Of a DNA stretch of 64,000 nucleotides, positions 17,353 to 26,688 are shown piece by piece (positions within the stretch are counted from its first letter, which is position 1; every line of letters starts with the position of its first letter). The notes beneath the pieces were generated by a model. That model ran no database searches. It was not told the origin of the DNA and saw only the letters and a list, made by a program, of their open reading frames with translations. Both the position numbers and the translations under genes were made by a program. The stretch is taken from the NCBI RefSeq assembly GCF_010730195.1, contig NZ_AP022613.1:2418001-2482000 (forward strand). Reading direction: 5' to 3'. The stretch comes from Mycobacterium conspicuum (GTDB taxonomy: Bacteria > Actinomycetota > Actinomycetes > Mycobacteriales > Mycobacteriaceae).

Positions 17353-19775
17353 CCGGCACCGGGGGGACCGGCGGCGCGGGTGGCGACGCAATCAACGACG
17401 GCAGCGGGAACGCCATCGGCGGCATCGCCGGTCAGGGCGGCACGGGCTTTTCCGGCGGCGCCGGTGGCGCCGGCGGCAACGCGGTGATCACCTCAACCGG
17501 AACGGGCAGCGCGACCGGCGGCACCGGCGCGGACGGCACCGCTGGCAGCGGCGGGGTGGGCGGCGCGGGCGGGGCCGGCGGGAACGCGACCATCCAGAAC
17601 AGCGCCAATGCGAACAACGCCGTCGCCGGCAACGGCGGAGCCGGCGCCACCGGTACCGATGGCGGGGCCGGCGGCGCCGGTGGCAATGCGTCGACCACGG
17701 GAACCGGAACGCTCTTCGCGGGCAGCGGCGGGACCGGCGGCACCGGTTCGGCCGGCAACGGAGGCACCGGGGGCGCCGGTGGCAACGTCGCAGTCAACAA
17801 CGCCGGCAACGCCAACGCCGTCGTCGGTGGGATCGGCGGCTCCGGCGGTGGCGGCATTAACGGCGGGGCGGGCGGCGCCGGCGGCGTCGCGATCGTCAAC
17901 GCCGGTGCCGGGACCGCCAGCGGCGGGCAGGGCGGGACGGGCGGTGCCGCGGCCGGTGCCAGCGGCACCGGCGGTACGGGCGGCGCCGGCGGTGCGGGAC
18001 TCAGCAACGGCGCCGGCAACGCCATCGGCGGGACCGGCGGGCAGGGCGGCTCCGGCTTCAACGGCGGTGCCGGCGGTGCGGGCGGCACCGGGACCATCGG
18101 CGCGACCGGAACCGGCAGCGCCCAGGGCGGCGCCGGCACGGCCGGCACCGCCGGCGGCGGCGGCGCGGGCGGGGCCGGTGGGGCCGGCGGCGATGCGACC
18201 ATCCAGAACAGCGCCGATGCGAACGGCGCCGTCGCCGGCAACGGTGGAGCGGGCGCGGGCGGCACCCTGGGCGGGGCCGGCGGGGCCGGCGGCAATGCGT
18301 CGACCACGGGAACCGGAGCCGTCACCGCGGGCATGGGTGGCAACGGTGGCATCGGTTCGGCCGGGGCCGGCGGTGCCGGAGGCGCCGGCGGCAACGTCGA
18401 GGTGAACAACGCGGGCAATGCGAACGCGATCACCGGTGGCACCGGCGGCACGGGTGGTGGCGGTACCGACGGCGGGGCCGGCGGCGCCGGCGGAACCGCG
18501 ACCGTCGATGCCGGTTCGGGGAACGCCAGCGGTGGCCAGGGCGGAGCGGGCGGCGCCGCCGCCGGTGTGAGCGGCACCGGCGGCACCGGCGGTGCCGGCG
18601 GCGCGGGAATAGGCAACGGCGCCGGCAACGCCATCGGCGGGGCCGGCGGGCAGGGCGGCGCCGGCTTCAACGGCGGCGACGGCGGCGCCGGCGGCACCGG
18701 GACCATCGGTGCCACCGGAACCGGCAGCGCCACCGGGGGCGCCGGCGCGGCCGGTACCGCCGGCAGCGGCGGGGCGGGCGGCGCCGGCGGCCGGCGGCAG
18801 CGCGACCATCCAAAACAGCGCCGACACGAACAACGCGATCGCCGGCAACGGCGGGGCCGGCGGCACCGGCACCCTCGGCGGCGCCGGCGGCACCGGCGGT
18901 AATGCGGCGACCGCGGGAAGCGGAACCGGAACCGCGGGCAACGGCGGCGCCGGCGGCGACGGCAGCGTCGCCAACGGTTCTATTGGCGACGCCGTGGGCG
19001 GCCAGGGCGGTGCGGGCGGCAACGTCACCGGCGCCTCGGGCACCGGCGGCCAAGGCGGCAGCGGCGGCAATGCCACCGAGAACGGCACCGGCAACGCCAT
19101 CGGCGGCGCGGGCGGGCAGGGCGGCACCGGCTTCCACGGCGGAAACGGCGGTGCCGGCGGCACCGGCATCATCGGTGCCACCGGAACCGGCTTCGCGCAG
19201 GGCGGCGACGGCGCGGCCGGCACCGCGGGCAGCGGCGGCGCGGGCGGCAGCGGCGGCGCCGGCGGCGGCGCGGCCATCTTGAACAGCGCCGACGCGAGCG
19301 GCACCGTCGGCGGCAACGGCGGGGCCGGCGGTGGCGGTACCACCGGCGGGACCGGCGGCAACGGCGGGGCCGCGTCCACCATCGGAACCGGCACCGTCGC
19401 CGCGGGCAGCGGCGGCAATGGTGGCATCAGCTTGACGGGCACCGGGGGCGCCGGTGGCACCGGTGGTGGTGCCGAGATCAACAACGCCGCCAACACGAAC
19501 AACATCACCGCCGGCACCGGCGGCGCCGGCGGCATCGCCACCGGCGCGGGCGGCGTCGGCGGCAACGGCGGCAACGGCGGCAGCGCGACGATCGCCGCCG
19601 GCACCGGCAACGCCACCGGCGGCCAAGGCGGAACGGGCGGCACCGCCCTGGACGCCACCGGCACTGGCGGCAACGGCGGCAACGGCGGCAATGCGACCGG
19701 CGGCACCACCGACACCGGCGGGCAGGGCGGGGCCGGCGGTGTGGGCCCGGCCGGCAGCGGTTCTGCCGGGAGCCC
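16010..19775 (+). repeat. PGRS repeat tract
   Basis: Roughly 3.8 kb of degenerate GGCGGC(A/G)CC-type units encoding Gly-Gly-X. A higher-order unit of several hundred nt recurs, built from phrases such as TGTGSAxGGxGADGTAG, NSANANxAVAGNGGAG, NVxVNNAGNANAxxGG and GTAxGGxGGxGG. Recombination and base-calling errors are both common in such DNA. Confidence 0.9.
17331..18902 (+). pseudogene. PE_PGRS continuation in a second frame (frameshifted middle part)
   Basis: From 17331 the frame offset from the start gene reads GGAASGLTGTGG and on through uninterrupted PGRS repeats (TGTGSATGGTGADGTAG, NANNAVAGNGGAGATG and similar) until about 18790. It then degenerates into Arg/His-rich sequence (GGRRQRDHP) and stops at 18902. 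It has no PE domain and no ribosome site, so I read it as the middle of the upstream PE_PGRS gene rather than a separate gene. Restoring one G at about 17328 joins it to the first part. Confidence 0.7.
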
Positions 19776-19788
19776 CGGAACGCCGTAG
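18790..19788 (+). pseudogene. PE_PGRS C-terminal part, original frame restored
   Basis: At about 18790 the PGRS repeat returns to the starting frame (GGSATIQNSADTNNAIAGNG) and ends normally with PAGSGSAGSPGTP and TAG at 19786-19788. The junction is explained by two bases missing from what should read GGCGGGGCC. With the one-base loss near 17328 the net change is three bases, so the two lesions compensate. An ATG in this frame at 18709 lies inside nonsense sequence and is not a credible start. Confidence 0.7.
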
Positions 19789-19824
19789 CGAACAGGCGGT
19801 GCTCGCCTCGTACGCTGATAGCCG

Positions 19825-20967
19825 ATGAAGACACCGATCGAGGTATCCCCGCTGGCCTGGCTGGACGAGGTGGAACAACAGCGCCGCCAGGCCGGCCTGC
19901 GGCGCGCCCTGCGCCCGCGGCCCCCGGTGGCCGCCGAACTGGATCTGGCCTCCAACGACTACCTCGGCCTGTCGCAGCATCCCGACGTCATCGACGGCGG
20001 CGTGCAGGCGCTGCGCACCTGGGGCGCCGGGGCCACCGGTTCCCGGCTGGTCACCGGTGACACCGAGCTGCACCAGGAATTCGAGTCCGAGCTCGCCGAA
20101 TTCGTCGGCGCCGCAGCGGGTTTGGTGTTCTCGTCGGGATACACCGCCAACATCGGGGCGGTCGTCGGGCTGTCCGGCCGGGGTGCGCTGCTGGTGTCCG
20201 ACGCCTACGCGCACGCGTCGCTGGTGGACGCGTGCCGGCTGTCGCGGGCGCGGGTGGTGATCACCCCGCACCGTGACGTCGACGCCGTGGCGGCCGCGCT
20301 GGCGTCGCGCAACGAGGACCGCGCCGTCGTCGTCACCGACTCGGTGTTCAGCACCGACGGCGCGCTGGCACCCATCGCCGAGTTGCACGAGGTGTGCCGC
20401 GCCCAGGGCGCCCTGCTCATCGTCGACGAGGCGCACGGCCTGGGTGTGCGCGGCGGCGGGCGCGGGCTGCTGCACGAACTGGGGCTGGCCGGCGCGCCCG
20501 ACGTGGTGATGACGACGACGTTGTCCAAGGCGCTGGGCAGCCAGGGCGGTGCGGTGCTCGGGTCGACGGCGGTGCGCGCCCACCTGATCGACGCGGCCCG
20601 CACGTTCATCTTCGACACCGGCCTGGCGCCGGCCGCGGTGGGCGCCGCGCGGGCCGCGCTGCGCGTGCTGCAGACCGAGGCGTGGCGGCCCGAAAAGGTG
20701 CTGGCGCACGCCCGCACGCTGGCCGGCATCTGCGGCGTGCCCGAGGTGCCGCAGTCGGCGGTGGTGTCGGTGGTGCTGGGCGACCCGGAGGTCGCGGTGG
20801 CCGCCGCGACCGCCTGCCTGGACGCCGGCGTGCGGGTGGGCTGCTTCCGCCCGCCGACCGTGCCCGCCGGCACGTCGCGACTGCGGCTGTCGGCGCGCGC
20901 GTCGCTGGACGCCGCCGAGCTGGACCTGGCCCGCCAGGTGCTGACCGACGTCCTGGCCGGGCTTTAG
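19825..20967 (+). CDS. bioF: 8-amino-7-oxononanoate synthase (BioF)
   Basis: PLP enzyme condensing pimeloyl-(ACP/CoA) with L-alanine to give 8-amino-7-oxononanoate, the first ring-forming step of biotin synthesis. 380 aa, the normal size. Recognisable blocks: LDLASNDYLGLS, GAGATGSRLVTGD, SGYTANIGAVVG, VVVTDSVFSTDG, LIVDEAHGLGVRG and the cofactor lysine K235 in TTTLSKALGSQGG. It ends FRPPTVPAGTSRLRL. ATG start; a TACGCT hexamer lies eight bases before it, and no Shine-Dalgarno is visible. bioD follows after 9 nt. bioA, which precedes bioF in M. tuberculosis, is absent and the PE_PGRS gene occupies that position. Confidence 0.96.
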   Translation: MKTPIEVSPLAWLDEVEQQRRQAGLRRALRPRPPVAAELDLASNDYLGLSQHPDVIDGGVQALRTWGAGATGSRLVTGDTELHQEFESELAEFVGAAAGLVFSSGYTANIGAVVGLSGRGALLVSDAYAHASLVDACRLSRARVVITPHRDVDAVAAALASRNEDRAVVVTDSVFSTDGALAPIAELHEVCRAQGALLIVDEAHGLGVRGGGRGLLHELGLAGAPDVVMTTTLSKALGSQGGAVLGSTAVRAHLIDAARTFIFDTGLAPAAVGAARAALRVLQTEAWRPEKVLAHARTLAGICGVPEVPQSAVVSVVLGDPEVAVAAATACLDAGVRVGCFRPPTVPAGTSRLRLSARASLDAAELDLARQVLTDVLAGL

Positions 20968-20976
20968 GGCGCGCCG

Positions 20977-21657
20977 TTGACCGTCCTGGCCGTGACGGGT
21001 ACCGGCACCGCCGTCGGTAAGACGATCGCCACCGCGGCCCTGGCGAGCCACGCGCGCCGGGCCGGCATCGACGTCGCGGTGTGCAAGCCGGTGCAAACCG
21101 GCACCGCCGCCGGCGACGACGACCTGGCCGAGGTGGCGCGGCTGTCCGGTGTCACCGAACTCGCCGCGCTGGCCCGATATCCGCAGCCGATGGCGCCACG
21201 CGCGGCGGCCGAGCTGGCGGGTGCGGCGTTGCCGACCCGCGACGAGATCCTGCACTGCATCCGGAACGTGGACCGCCCGCGCCGGTTGACCCTGGTCGAG
21301 GGCGCCGGCGGGCTGCTGGTCGAACTCGGCGACGGCGGCGTGACGCTGCGTGACCTCGCCGTCTACCTCGACGCACCGGTGCTGGTGGTGGCCACCGCCG
21401 AGCTGGGCACCCTGAACCACACCGCCCTGACACTGGAATCGATTGCTGCACAACATGTTTCGTGTGCCGGGCTGGTGATCGGCAGCTGGCCCGCGAGTCC
21501 GGGGTCGGTGCAGGCCTTCAACCGGTGCGAGTTGAACCGGCTGGCGCCGGTGCGCGCCGCCCTGCCCGCGGGGGCCGCCGCGCTGGATGCCGCCGAGTTC
21601 GCCGCGATGGCCGCGCAGGCGTTCGACCCGGCGTGGGTGACCGGGCTGCTGCGCTGA
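20977..21657 (+). CDS. bioD: dethiobiotin synthetase (BioD)
   Basis: ATP-dependent enzyme that closes the ureido ring of 7,8-diaminononanoate with CO2 to give dethiobiotin. 226 aa. The N-terminal P-loop is TGTGTAVGKT (K15, T16), followed by VCKPVQTGT and VEGAGGLLVELGD, both family signatures. TTG start. It is the second gene of the bioF-bioD-LigT-like unit; its TGA overlaps the next ATG in a TGATG junction, which suggests translational coupling. Confidence 0.95.
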   Translation: MTVLAVTGTGTAVGKTIATAALASHARRAGIDVAVCKPVQTGTAAGDDDLAEVARLSGVTELAALARYPQPMAPRAAAELAGAALPTRDEILHCIRNVDRPRRLTLVEGAGGLLVELGDGGVTLRDLAVYLDAPVLVVATAELGTLNHTALTLESIAAQHVSCAGLVIGSWPASPGSVQAFNRCELNRLAPVRAALPAGAAALDAAEFAAMAAQAFDPAWVTGLLR

Positions 21658-22175
21658 TGGTGCATTCGATCGAGCTGGTCTTCGACCGCGACACCGAGGC
21701 GGCGATCCGGCGCATCTGGGCCGATCTGGCCGCCGCCGGCATACCCAGCCAGGCGCCGGCCAGCCGTCCGCACGCCACCATGGTGGTGGCCGAGCGCATC
21801 GCGCCGGACGTCGACGCCCCGCTCGAGGCGGTGGCCCAACGGCTGCCGCTGGACTGCGTCGTCGGGGCGCCGGTGCTGTTCGGCCGGGCCAAGGTGGTGT
21901 TGGCGCGCTTGGTGGTGCCGAGCAGCGAGCTGCTCGCCGTGCACGCGGAGGCGCACCGGTTGTGCGCTCCGCATGCGACGCCGGCGCCGCTGCCCAACTG
22001 CCTTCCCGGTCAGTGGACCGCGCACGTCACGCTGGCCCGCCGGGTCGGCGGGGCTCAACTCGGGCGGGCGTTACGCGTCGCGGGCCGCCCGCCGGAGATC
22101 CGCGGCAGCATCGCCGGTTTGCGCCGCTGGGACGGCAACAAGAAGACCGAGCACCCGATCGGTCAGGGCAGGTAG
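21657..22175 (+). CDS. 2'-5' RNA ligase / LigT-like phosphoesterase family protein
   Basis: 172-aa protein with the two H-x-T/S-x signatures of the 2H phosphoesterase superfamily, RPHATMVV near residue 40 and WTAHVTLAR near residue 120. Members ligate or hydrolyse 2'-5' or cyclic phosphodiester RNA ends. It corresponds in position to Rv1571 of M. tuberculosis, downstream of bioD. ATG start overlaps the bioD stop by one base. Why it is coupled to biotin genes is unknown. The last 13 nt overlap the convergent aldo/keto reductase gene. Confidence 0.8.
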   Translation: MVHSIELVFDRDTEAAIRRIWADLAAAGIPSQAPASRPHATMVVAERIAPDVDAPLEAVAQRLPLDCVVGAPVLFGRAKVVLARLVVPSSELLAVHAEAHRLCAPHATPAPLPNCLPGQWTAHVTLARRVGGAQLGRALRVAGRPPEIRGSIAGLRRWDGNKKTEHPIGQGR

Positions 22176-23008
22176 GCGAACACGTCGGGGTTGGGACCGT
22201 TGCGCCCCCGCTCGCCGCGGTCGAGGCCGCCCATCGCATCCATCTGGGCGTCGTCGAGGCTGAAGTCGAAGATCTCGAAGTTCGACCTCATCCGCTCGGG
22301 GTGCACCGATTTCGGGAACACGATGTCGCCGCGCTGGATGTGCCAGCGCAGCACCACCTGCGCCGGCGTCTTGCCGTGCGCGTCGGCGATGCGCGCGATC
22401 AACTCGTCGTCGAGCACCTTGCCCTGCGCGATCGGCGCCCAGGCCTCGGTGGCGATTCCGTGCTCGCGGCCGTAGGCCCGCACCTCGTCGTTGGCGAAGT
22501 AGGGGTGCACCTCGACCTGGTTGACGGCGGGCACGGTGTGCGAACCCTCGGCGAGCCGCGCCAGGTGGGCGACCTGAAAATTCGACACCCCGATGCTGGT
22601 TGCCCGGCCGTCCTTGGCGAACTCCTCGAGCACATTCCACGTCGACACGAAATCGCCGTCGTACAGCGTGGGCAGCGGCCAGTGGATGAGAAACAGGTCG
22701 ACGTATTCGGAATCCAGCGCACTCAACGTGTCGTCGAACGCGCGCCGCGCGTCGTCGGGCCGGTGATGGCGGTTGCTCAGCTTGCTGGTGATGAACACCT
22801 CGCGGCGGTCCAGCCCGGCATCCCGGATGCCCTGCGCGACCTGCTTCTCGTTGCCGTACATCTCGGCGGTGTCGATGTGGCGGTAGCCGACGTCGAGCGC
22901 GGACCGCACGGCCGCGGCGGTCTCCGCGGGCTTGATCTGAAAGACGCCGAAGCCCAGTTGCGGGATGGTGTGGCCGTCATTGAGCGTGATCGACGGGACG
23001 GAACTCAT
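22163..23008 (-). CDS. aldo/keto reductase
   Basis: 281-aa NADPH-dependent oxidoreductase of the AKR superfamily (TIM barrel). The catalytic tetrad is complete: D46, Y51, K76 and H109 (HIDTAEMYGNE, FITSKL, LFLIHWPLP). The C-terminal cofactor region reads DIVFPKSVHPERMRSN. It resembles the AKR5-type 2,5-diketo-gluconate reductase-like proteins common in mycobacteria; the physiological substrate is unknown. Ribosome site AGGAG lies 11 nt before the ATG. It is transcribed on its own, leftward, between the biotin genes and the membrane operon. Confidence 0.92.
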   Translation of the reverse strand: MSSVPSITLNDGHTIPQLGFGVFQIKPAETAAAVRSALDVGYRHIDTAEMYGNEKQVAQGIRDAGLDRREVFITSKLSNRHHRPDDARRAFDDTLSALDSEYVDLFLIHWPLPTLYDGDFVSTWNVLEEFAKDGRATSIGVSNFQVAHLARLAEGSHTVPAVNQVEVHPYFANDEVRAYGREHGIATEAWAPIAQGKVLDDELIARIADAHGKTPAQVVLRWHIQRGDIVFPKSVHPERMRSNFEIFDFSLDDAQMDAMGGLDRGERGRNGPNPDVFAYLP

Positions 23009-23081
23009 CTACTTTGATCTCCTGACGATTGGGATGCGTGCCATTGCTTGCCAACTGTCTTTCGGTCGTCTTTATGCCGCT

Positions 23082-24400
23082 TCACCCGCCGAACAGCAGG
23101 TACAAACCGGTGAACGTGTAGCCCACCATCACCAGCATCATGGTGAGCTGGCCGGTGAGCTGATGCCCGGCCGGAAGCAGCCGCAGCGCCCGGTCATGCG
23201 CGGCGATCACCGCGACGATGTGCCCGGTGACCACGCACGCCACCTTGATCGCGGCCAGCACCGGGGGATGGGCGGACAACACGTAGGCGACGTGCAGGTG
23301 CGCCCGGCCGAAGGGGTCGACCAGGCTGAAGACCGCCTGTTGGCCGCGCTCGACCAGATACGACAGGTAGTGCGCGAAGATGTACCCCACCACGATCGGG
23401 ATCAGCGAATGCGCCATCTGGCCCGGCAACGCTCGGCGCTGGTCCCGGTCGACGCCGCCGGTGGCGCGCGCCGCCAGCGAAAAGGTCACTGCCACAACGG
23501 AAATGAAGACAATTAACCCCAGGGTCCGCAGCACCGACGACGACAGCGTCGCCGGCGCGCCGAAGTCGCGGGTGAGCTGATCGGCGAAGCCGCGCCACGT
23601 CGGCGACGACGAGAAACTGTCGAACGCCGTCGACCCGAGCAGCACCGCCAGCGTCACGACGACCCCCGGCCGCACCGGGAGCGACGGCAGGTGGTCGAAC
23701 GGGTTGCCGACGACGATCCGCCCGGTTTCCGGATCGCGCCAGAACGGGCACAGCCGCGACACCGCCATGCTGTACACGCCGAACGGGTCGGCGCGGGCCA
23801 ACCAGCGCTGACCGCACAACCACGCCCGGCCAGCATCGCCACGGCATACGTCAGCAGCCACACCTCGACCGCCGGCAGCGACGCCGAGTCCGGGCTGGCC
23901 AGCTCCATCCACACGAACGCGAACAGCCCCAGCGCGGCGGGGCGATACCCCCAGCCCTCGGGATAGCCGAGCCGCGAGCGCCCCGGGACGAGCCGCCGAA
24001 GCAGCAGATACACCGTGCGCATCGGCGAGATCACCCGCCAGACCGGCCCGAACAGCAACGAGAGCGCCACCAGCCCGACCCACAACAGCACATAGAACGC
24101 CCCGAGCAACGCATTCGAATTCGTCTGCGGGCCGCACACCCCGGCCAGCACCACCCACGCCGCGACGATCAGCGCGACCGTGGCGGCCGCCCAGCGGGTC
24201 GCGCGGGCATCGACCAGGGTGGTCACCGCCGCTGGCAGCGGGCGGCCGGCATGCAGCGGATCGAACCGCGGGCGCCGCCAGGCGAACGCCACCAGGGCGA
24301 AGGTGAACGTCAGCGCCCAGGCGGCGCCCACCATCGCATAGGCGACGGGGACCGGGAGATCGCTGGACCCGCCCAGGCCGTGCGCGAGCACCGCCGTCAC
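23082..24400 (-). pseudogene. FedA/FedB-like polytopic membrane protein, frameshifted
   Basis: About 440 residues when two frames are joined. The first part (24400 down to about 23830) begins at a GTG that overlaps the lipoprotein stop (GTGA) and carries AHGLGGSSDLPVP and several membrane segments. The frame is lost after YAVAMLAGR. The second part (from about 23830 to 23082) continues WLCGQRWLARADPFGVYS, then CPFWRDPETGRIVVGNPFDH, further membrane segments and a final membrane hairpin. Adding one G to CTGGCCGGG restores AGAWLCGQ. From memory the N-terminal motif resembles actinobacterial membrane proteins annotated as fenitrothion hydrolase; no activity is implied. It may be a sequencing error rather than a dead gene. 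Third of the three tightly linked operon genes. Confidence 0.7.
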
Positions 24401-24771
24401 GGCTGGACTTGGATGGTCGCGATCGTGCGGTTCAGGTGGTGCAGTTCGACCTCGACGCTGCCGGGGACGCCGACGGTGAACTGGAACGTCTGATTGGGGG
24501 CGGCCGCGACCTGGAACTTGTGGTCGGGCGAGGAATGCACGTGCAGCTCATCGGTGGCGTCGCTGGTGACGCGCACGGTGATCGGCTGGCCGACCTTGGC
24601 GCCCAGGGTGGCGTTGGTCGGACTGACCTGCCCCTTGGCGATGGTGACGTCGAGCACCACCGCCGCGGCCGGGGGCGGATTCGTCGAGGCGCCGCAGCCG
24701 ATCAGGGCGATCATCAGCGCCGCCATCAGGGCCGCCAGCCACGCCGCGATCAGGGCGCCGCGAAGCCTCAC
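24397..24771 (-). CDS. cupredoxin-like lipoprotein
   Basis: 124-aa exported lipoprotein. A 20-residue hydrophobic signal ends in lipobox LIGC with C26 as the predicted lipidated cysteine, so it should sit on the outer face of the membrane. The remaining ~100 residues form a small beta-sandwich like the EfeO-type cupredoxin domain (VLDVTIAKGQVSP, VGQPITVRVTSDATDELHVH, VPGSVEVELHHL). Histidines are available (HVH, DHKF, ELHH), but a type-1 copper cysteine is missing from the mature part, so classical blue-copper binding is doubtful. GTG start one base after the stop of the 613-aa gene; its stop overlaps the next start. Likely the extracytoplasmic partner of the two membrane proteins. Confidence 0.85.
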   Translation of the reverse strand: MRLRGALIAAWLAALMAALMIALIGCGASTNPPPAAAVVLDVTIAKGQVSPTNATLGAKVGQPITVRVTSDATDELHVHSSPDHKFQVAAAPNQTFQFTVGVPGSVEVELHHLNRTIATIQVQP

Positions 24772-24772
24772 C

Positions 24773-26614
24773 TCACGCGGCTTTCGGCAGTGGGTGCTTC
24801 TCCTCTACCGGCTCGGGCGCGGTGACGGCGTTGTTGATCCGGCCCGCGCCCCACGTCAGGGCGGCGATGACGATCAGCGTGAAGATCAGCACCACTATCG
24901 AGCCGGCGGTGAACAACCAGGCCGGGGCGTTCTGGTCGCGTTCGCGCTGCAGGATGGTGACCTCCTGCACGAACCCCCGGCTGCTCGACGCCAGCGCGGG
25001 CACCTCGGGCGCGGGGATGGCGTCGTCGGCCGGCTCGTAGATCGGGACCGCCGTCATCGTGTAGCCGTCCTGAACCCGCAGCAGGGTCTTCCACGAACCC
25101 CACACCGGGACCGGCATCGTCGAACGGTAGTGCCCCGGACCGACCTTCTCGAGCCGGTCGATCACCAGGCCGCGGTGGTTTTGCATCCGGCCCTGCCACG
25201 ACAGGATCGTCACCCAGTTCGGATGGTCGCTCACCATGTCCGCCGGCAGCAGCCGCACATCGGCGGACACCATGCGCTGGCCGGCCGGGCTGGGCAGGTC
25301 CGTCAGGGTGATGGTGGCGTTGTCTTTTTGCGGCACAACGATATGCAAGCCGTTGGCCACCGCGCCGCCGATCACCACCACCGTCGCGGCGACCACCGAG
25401 ATGCCGATCGCGCGGCCGGGCAGCCGCTGCCCGGTGAGCACCATGCCCATCATGGCGCCGCACAACCCCATCAGCACCGCCACCGGCACCGCCATCGCCA
25501 ACGCCTCGCCCCACATGCTCGTCGGCCAGGGGTAGTGATACACGGCCCCGATCCACAGCGATTCCAGCCACAGCCCGACGGTGCTCACGCCCAGCCCGGC
25601 GACGGCGCCAAAAGCGATGGGGCGCTTGAACAATGGAGTCAGCGCCAGCAACTCGACCACCAGCGCGGGACCCAGATAGAGCGGGAACCAGTTGGTCGGG
25701 GCACCCAGGATCGGGCCCACCAGCAGCGCGACGCCGCCGCGCAGCGCCACGGCGAGCAGCGCCGCCACCAACGCCGCGCCCCGGCCCAGGGTGATGCGGG
25801 CCACCACCAGGCCCAGGGCCGCCACGCCGGCGATCATCATCGGCTGCAGCACCAGCCGGAATTGCTCGACGCCGAAGTCGTATTCGATTTGATAGACCGA
25901 CAATCCGATCAGCAGGCCGCCGCAGGACAGGTAGCGCAGGAACCGGACGAACGGGCGCTCGCGCGGAGCTTCCGGCAGCGCGCGCCCGCCCTCGTACTCC
26001 AGCATCAACACGGCGAACAGGGACAGTCCCGCGCCGCCGATCATCATCAAATGCGTTGGGCCCCAAAGGGTTACGTCTTGACCGAAGATGCGATGCCAAA
26101 CGTCGTCGAGGGGGAATCCGATCATCGCGTAGAGGCCGCAGCCGGCCATCAGCACACCGCCTACGGGTGCATGCCAGTTGTTGGTGATGCGCACCGCCGC
26201 CGGGCCGGGCCGGTCGAACGGCAGCACGATCGCCACCATGCCGGCGAGGAACACCCCGAACAGGCCGATGATGATGAAGTAGTGCGCGGGGTTGGCCAAC
26301 GGACCGGGATCGCGGCCATTGCCGATGTGCCAGCTGACATCCCAGATGAACCCGAACAGCGCACAGATGATCGACGTGGTGAACACCAGGACCGGCAGCG
26401 CCACCCAGGACGGCCGGTTGAACTTCGCGCCCAGCCAGTCGGCCGACCGGGCCAGCCAGGCCATCCGGTGCTGGCGATACCGGTAGCCGACCCACAGCAT
26501 CAACAAGGTGATCACCAGCGCGGCGATCGAGAGGCCGATCACCTGGTTGAGACCGGCACCGCGCGCCGACGGCTCAGCGGCCAACGTCAGTGCCAGCGAA
26601 TTCACGTGCTGCAT
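24773..26614 (-). CDS. 613-aa His-rich polytopic membrane protein with extracytoplasmic YtkA-like domain
   Basis: I do not recognise a characterised family. Residues 25 to about 435 hold a dozen or so membrane segments with conserved-looking His/Asp/Trp motifs: FIWDVSWHIGNGRDPG, NPAHYFIIIG, NNWHAPVGG, FPLDDVWHRIFGQDVTLWGP and THLMMIGG. A soluble stretch of about 130 residues follows, with VGPGHYRSTMPVPVWGSWKT and MTAVPIYEP, which resembles the YtkA/FixH-type domain found in copper-handling proteins. One last membrane helix and a short cytosolic tail complete it. GGGAGG lies 8 nt before the ATG. The next gene starts one base after the stop. A metal-handling or membrane-redox role is inference only. 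Confidence 0.85.
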   Translation of the reverse strand: MQHVNSLALTLAAEPSARGAGLNQVIGLSIAALVITLLMLWVGYRYRQHRMAWLARSADWLGAKFNRPSWVALPVLVFTTSIICALFGFIWDVSWHIGNGRDPGPLANPAHYFIIIGLFGVFLAGMVAIVLPFDRPGPAAVRITNNWHAPVGGVLMAGCGLYAMIGFPLDDVWHRIFGQDVTLWGPTHLMMIGGAGLSLFAVLMLEYEGGRALPEAPRERPFVRFLRYLSCGGLLIGLSVYQIEYDFGVEQFRLVLQPMMIAGVAALGLVVARITLGRGAALVAALLAVALRGGVALLVGPILGAPTNWFPLYLGPALVVELLALTPLFKRPIAFGAVAGLGVSTVGLWLESLWIGAVYHYPWPTSMWGEALAMAVPVAVLMGLCGAMMGMVLTGQRLPGRAIGISVVAATVVVIGGAVANGLHIVVPQKDNATITLTDLPSPAGQRMVSADVRLLPADMVSDHPNWVTILSWQGRMQNHRGLVIDRLEKVGPGHYRSTMPVPVWGSWKTLLRVQDGYTMTAVPIYEPADDAIPAPEVPALASSSRGFVQEVTILQRERDQNAPAWLFTAGSIVVLIFTLIVIAALTWGAGRINNAVTAPEPVEEKHPLPKAA

Positions 26615-26688
26615 TGCGATGTCCTCCCAACTGCGCCGCCCGAAAGACTAATTCTGACGAGCGCTGGAATGCCCCATTTCAGCGCCGA

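Noticed and set aside
16010..19775. Repeat tract considered as a possible CRISPR-like array
   Set aside because: Units are short, degenerate, in coding phase and without unique spacers; it is PGRS coding sequence.
17493..19955. Long Ala/Pro and Ala/Gly frames antisense to the PGRS tract
   Set aside because: They mirror the Gly-Gly-X repeat and have no independent evidence of coding.
23654..24158. Two separate membrane proteins instead of one frameshifted gene
   Set aside because: Each frame is sensible only on one side of about 23,830; the rest of each is Arg/Gly-rich. Adding one base gives one continuous protein.
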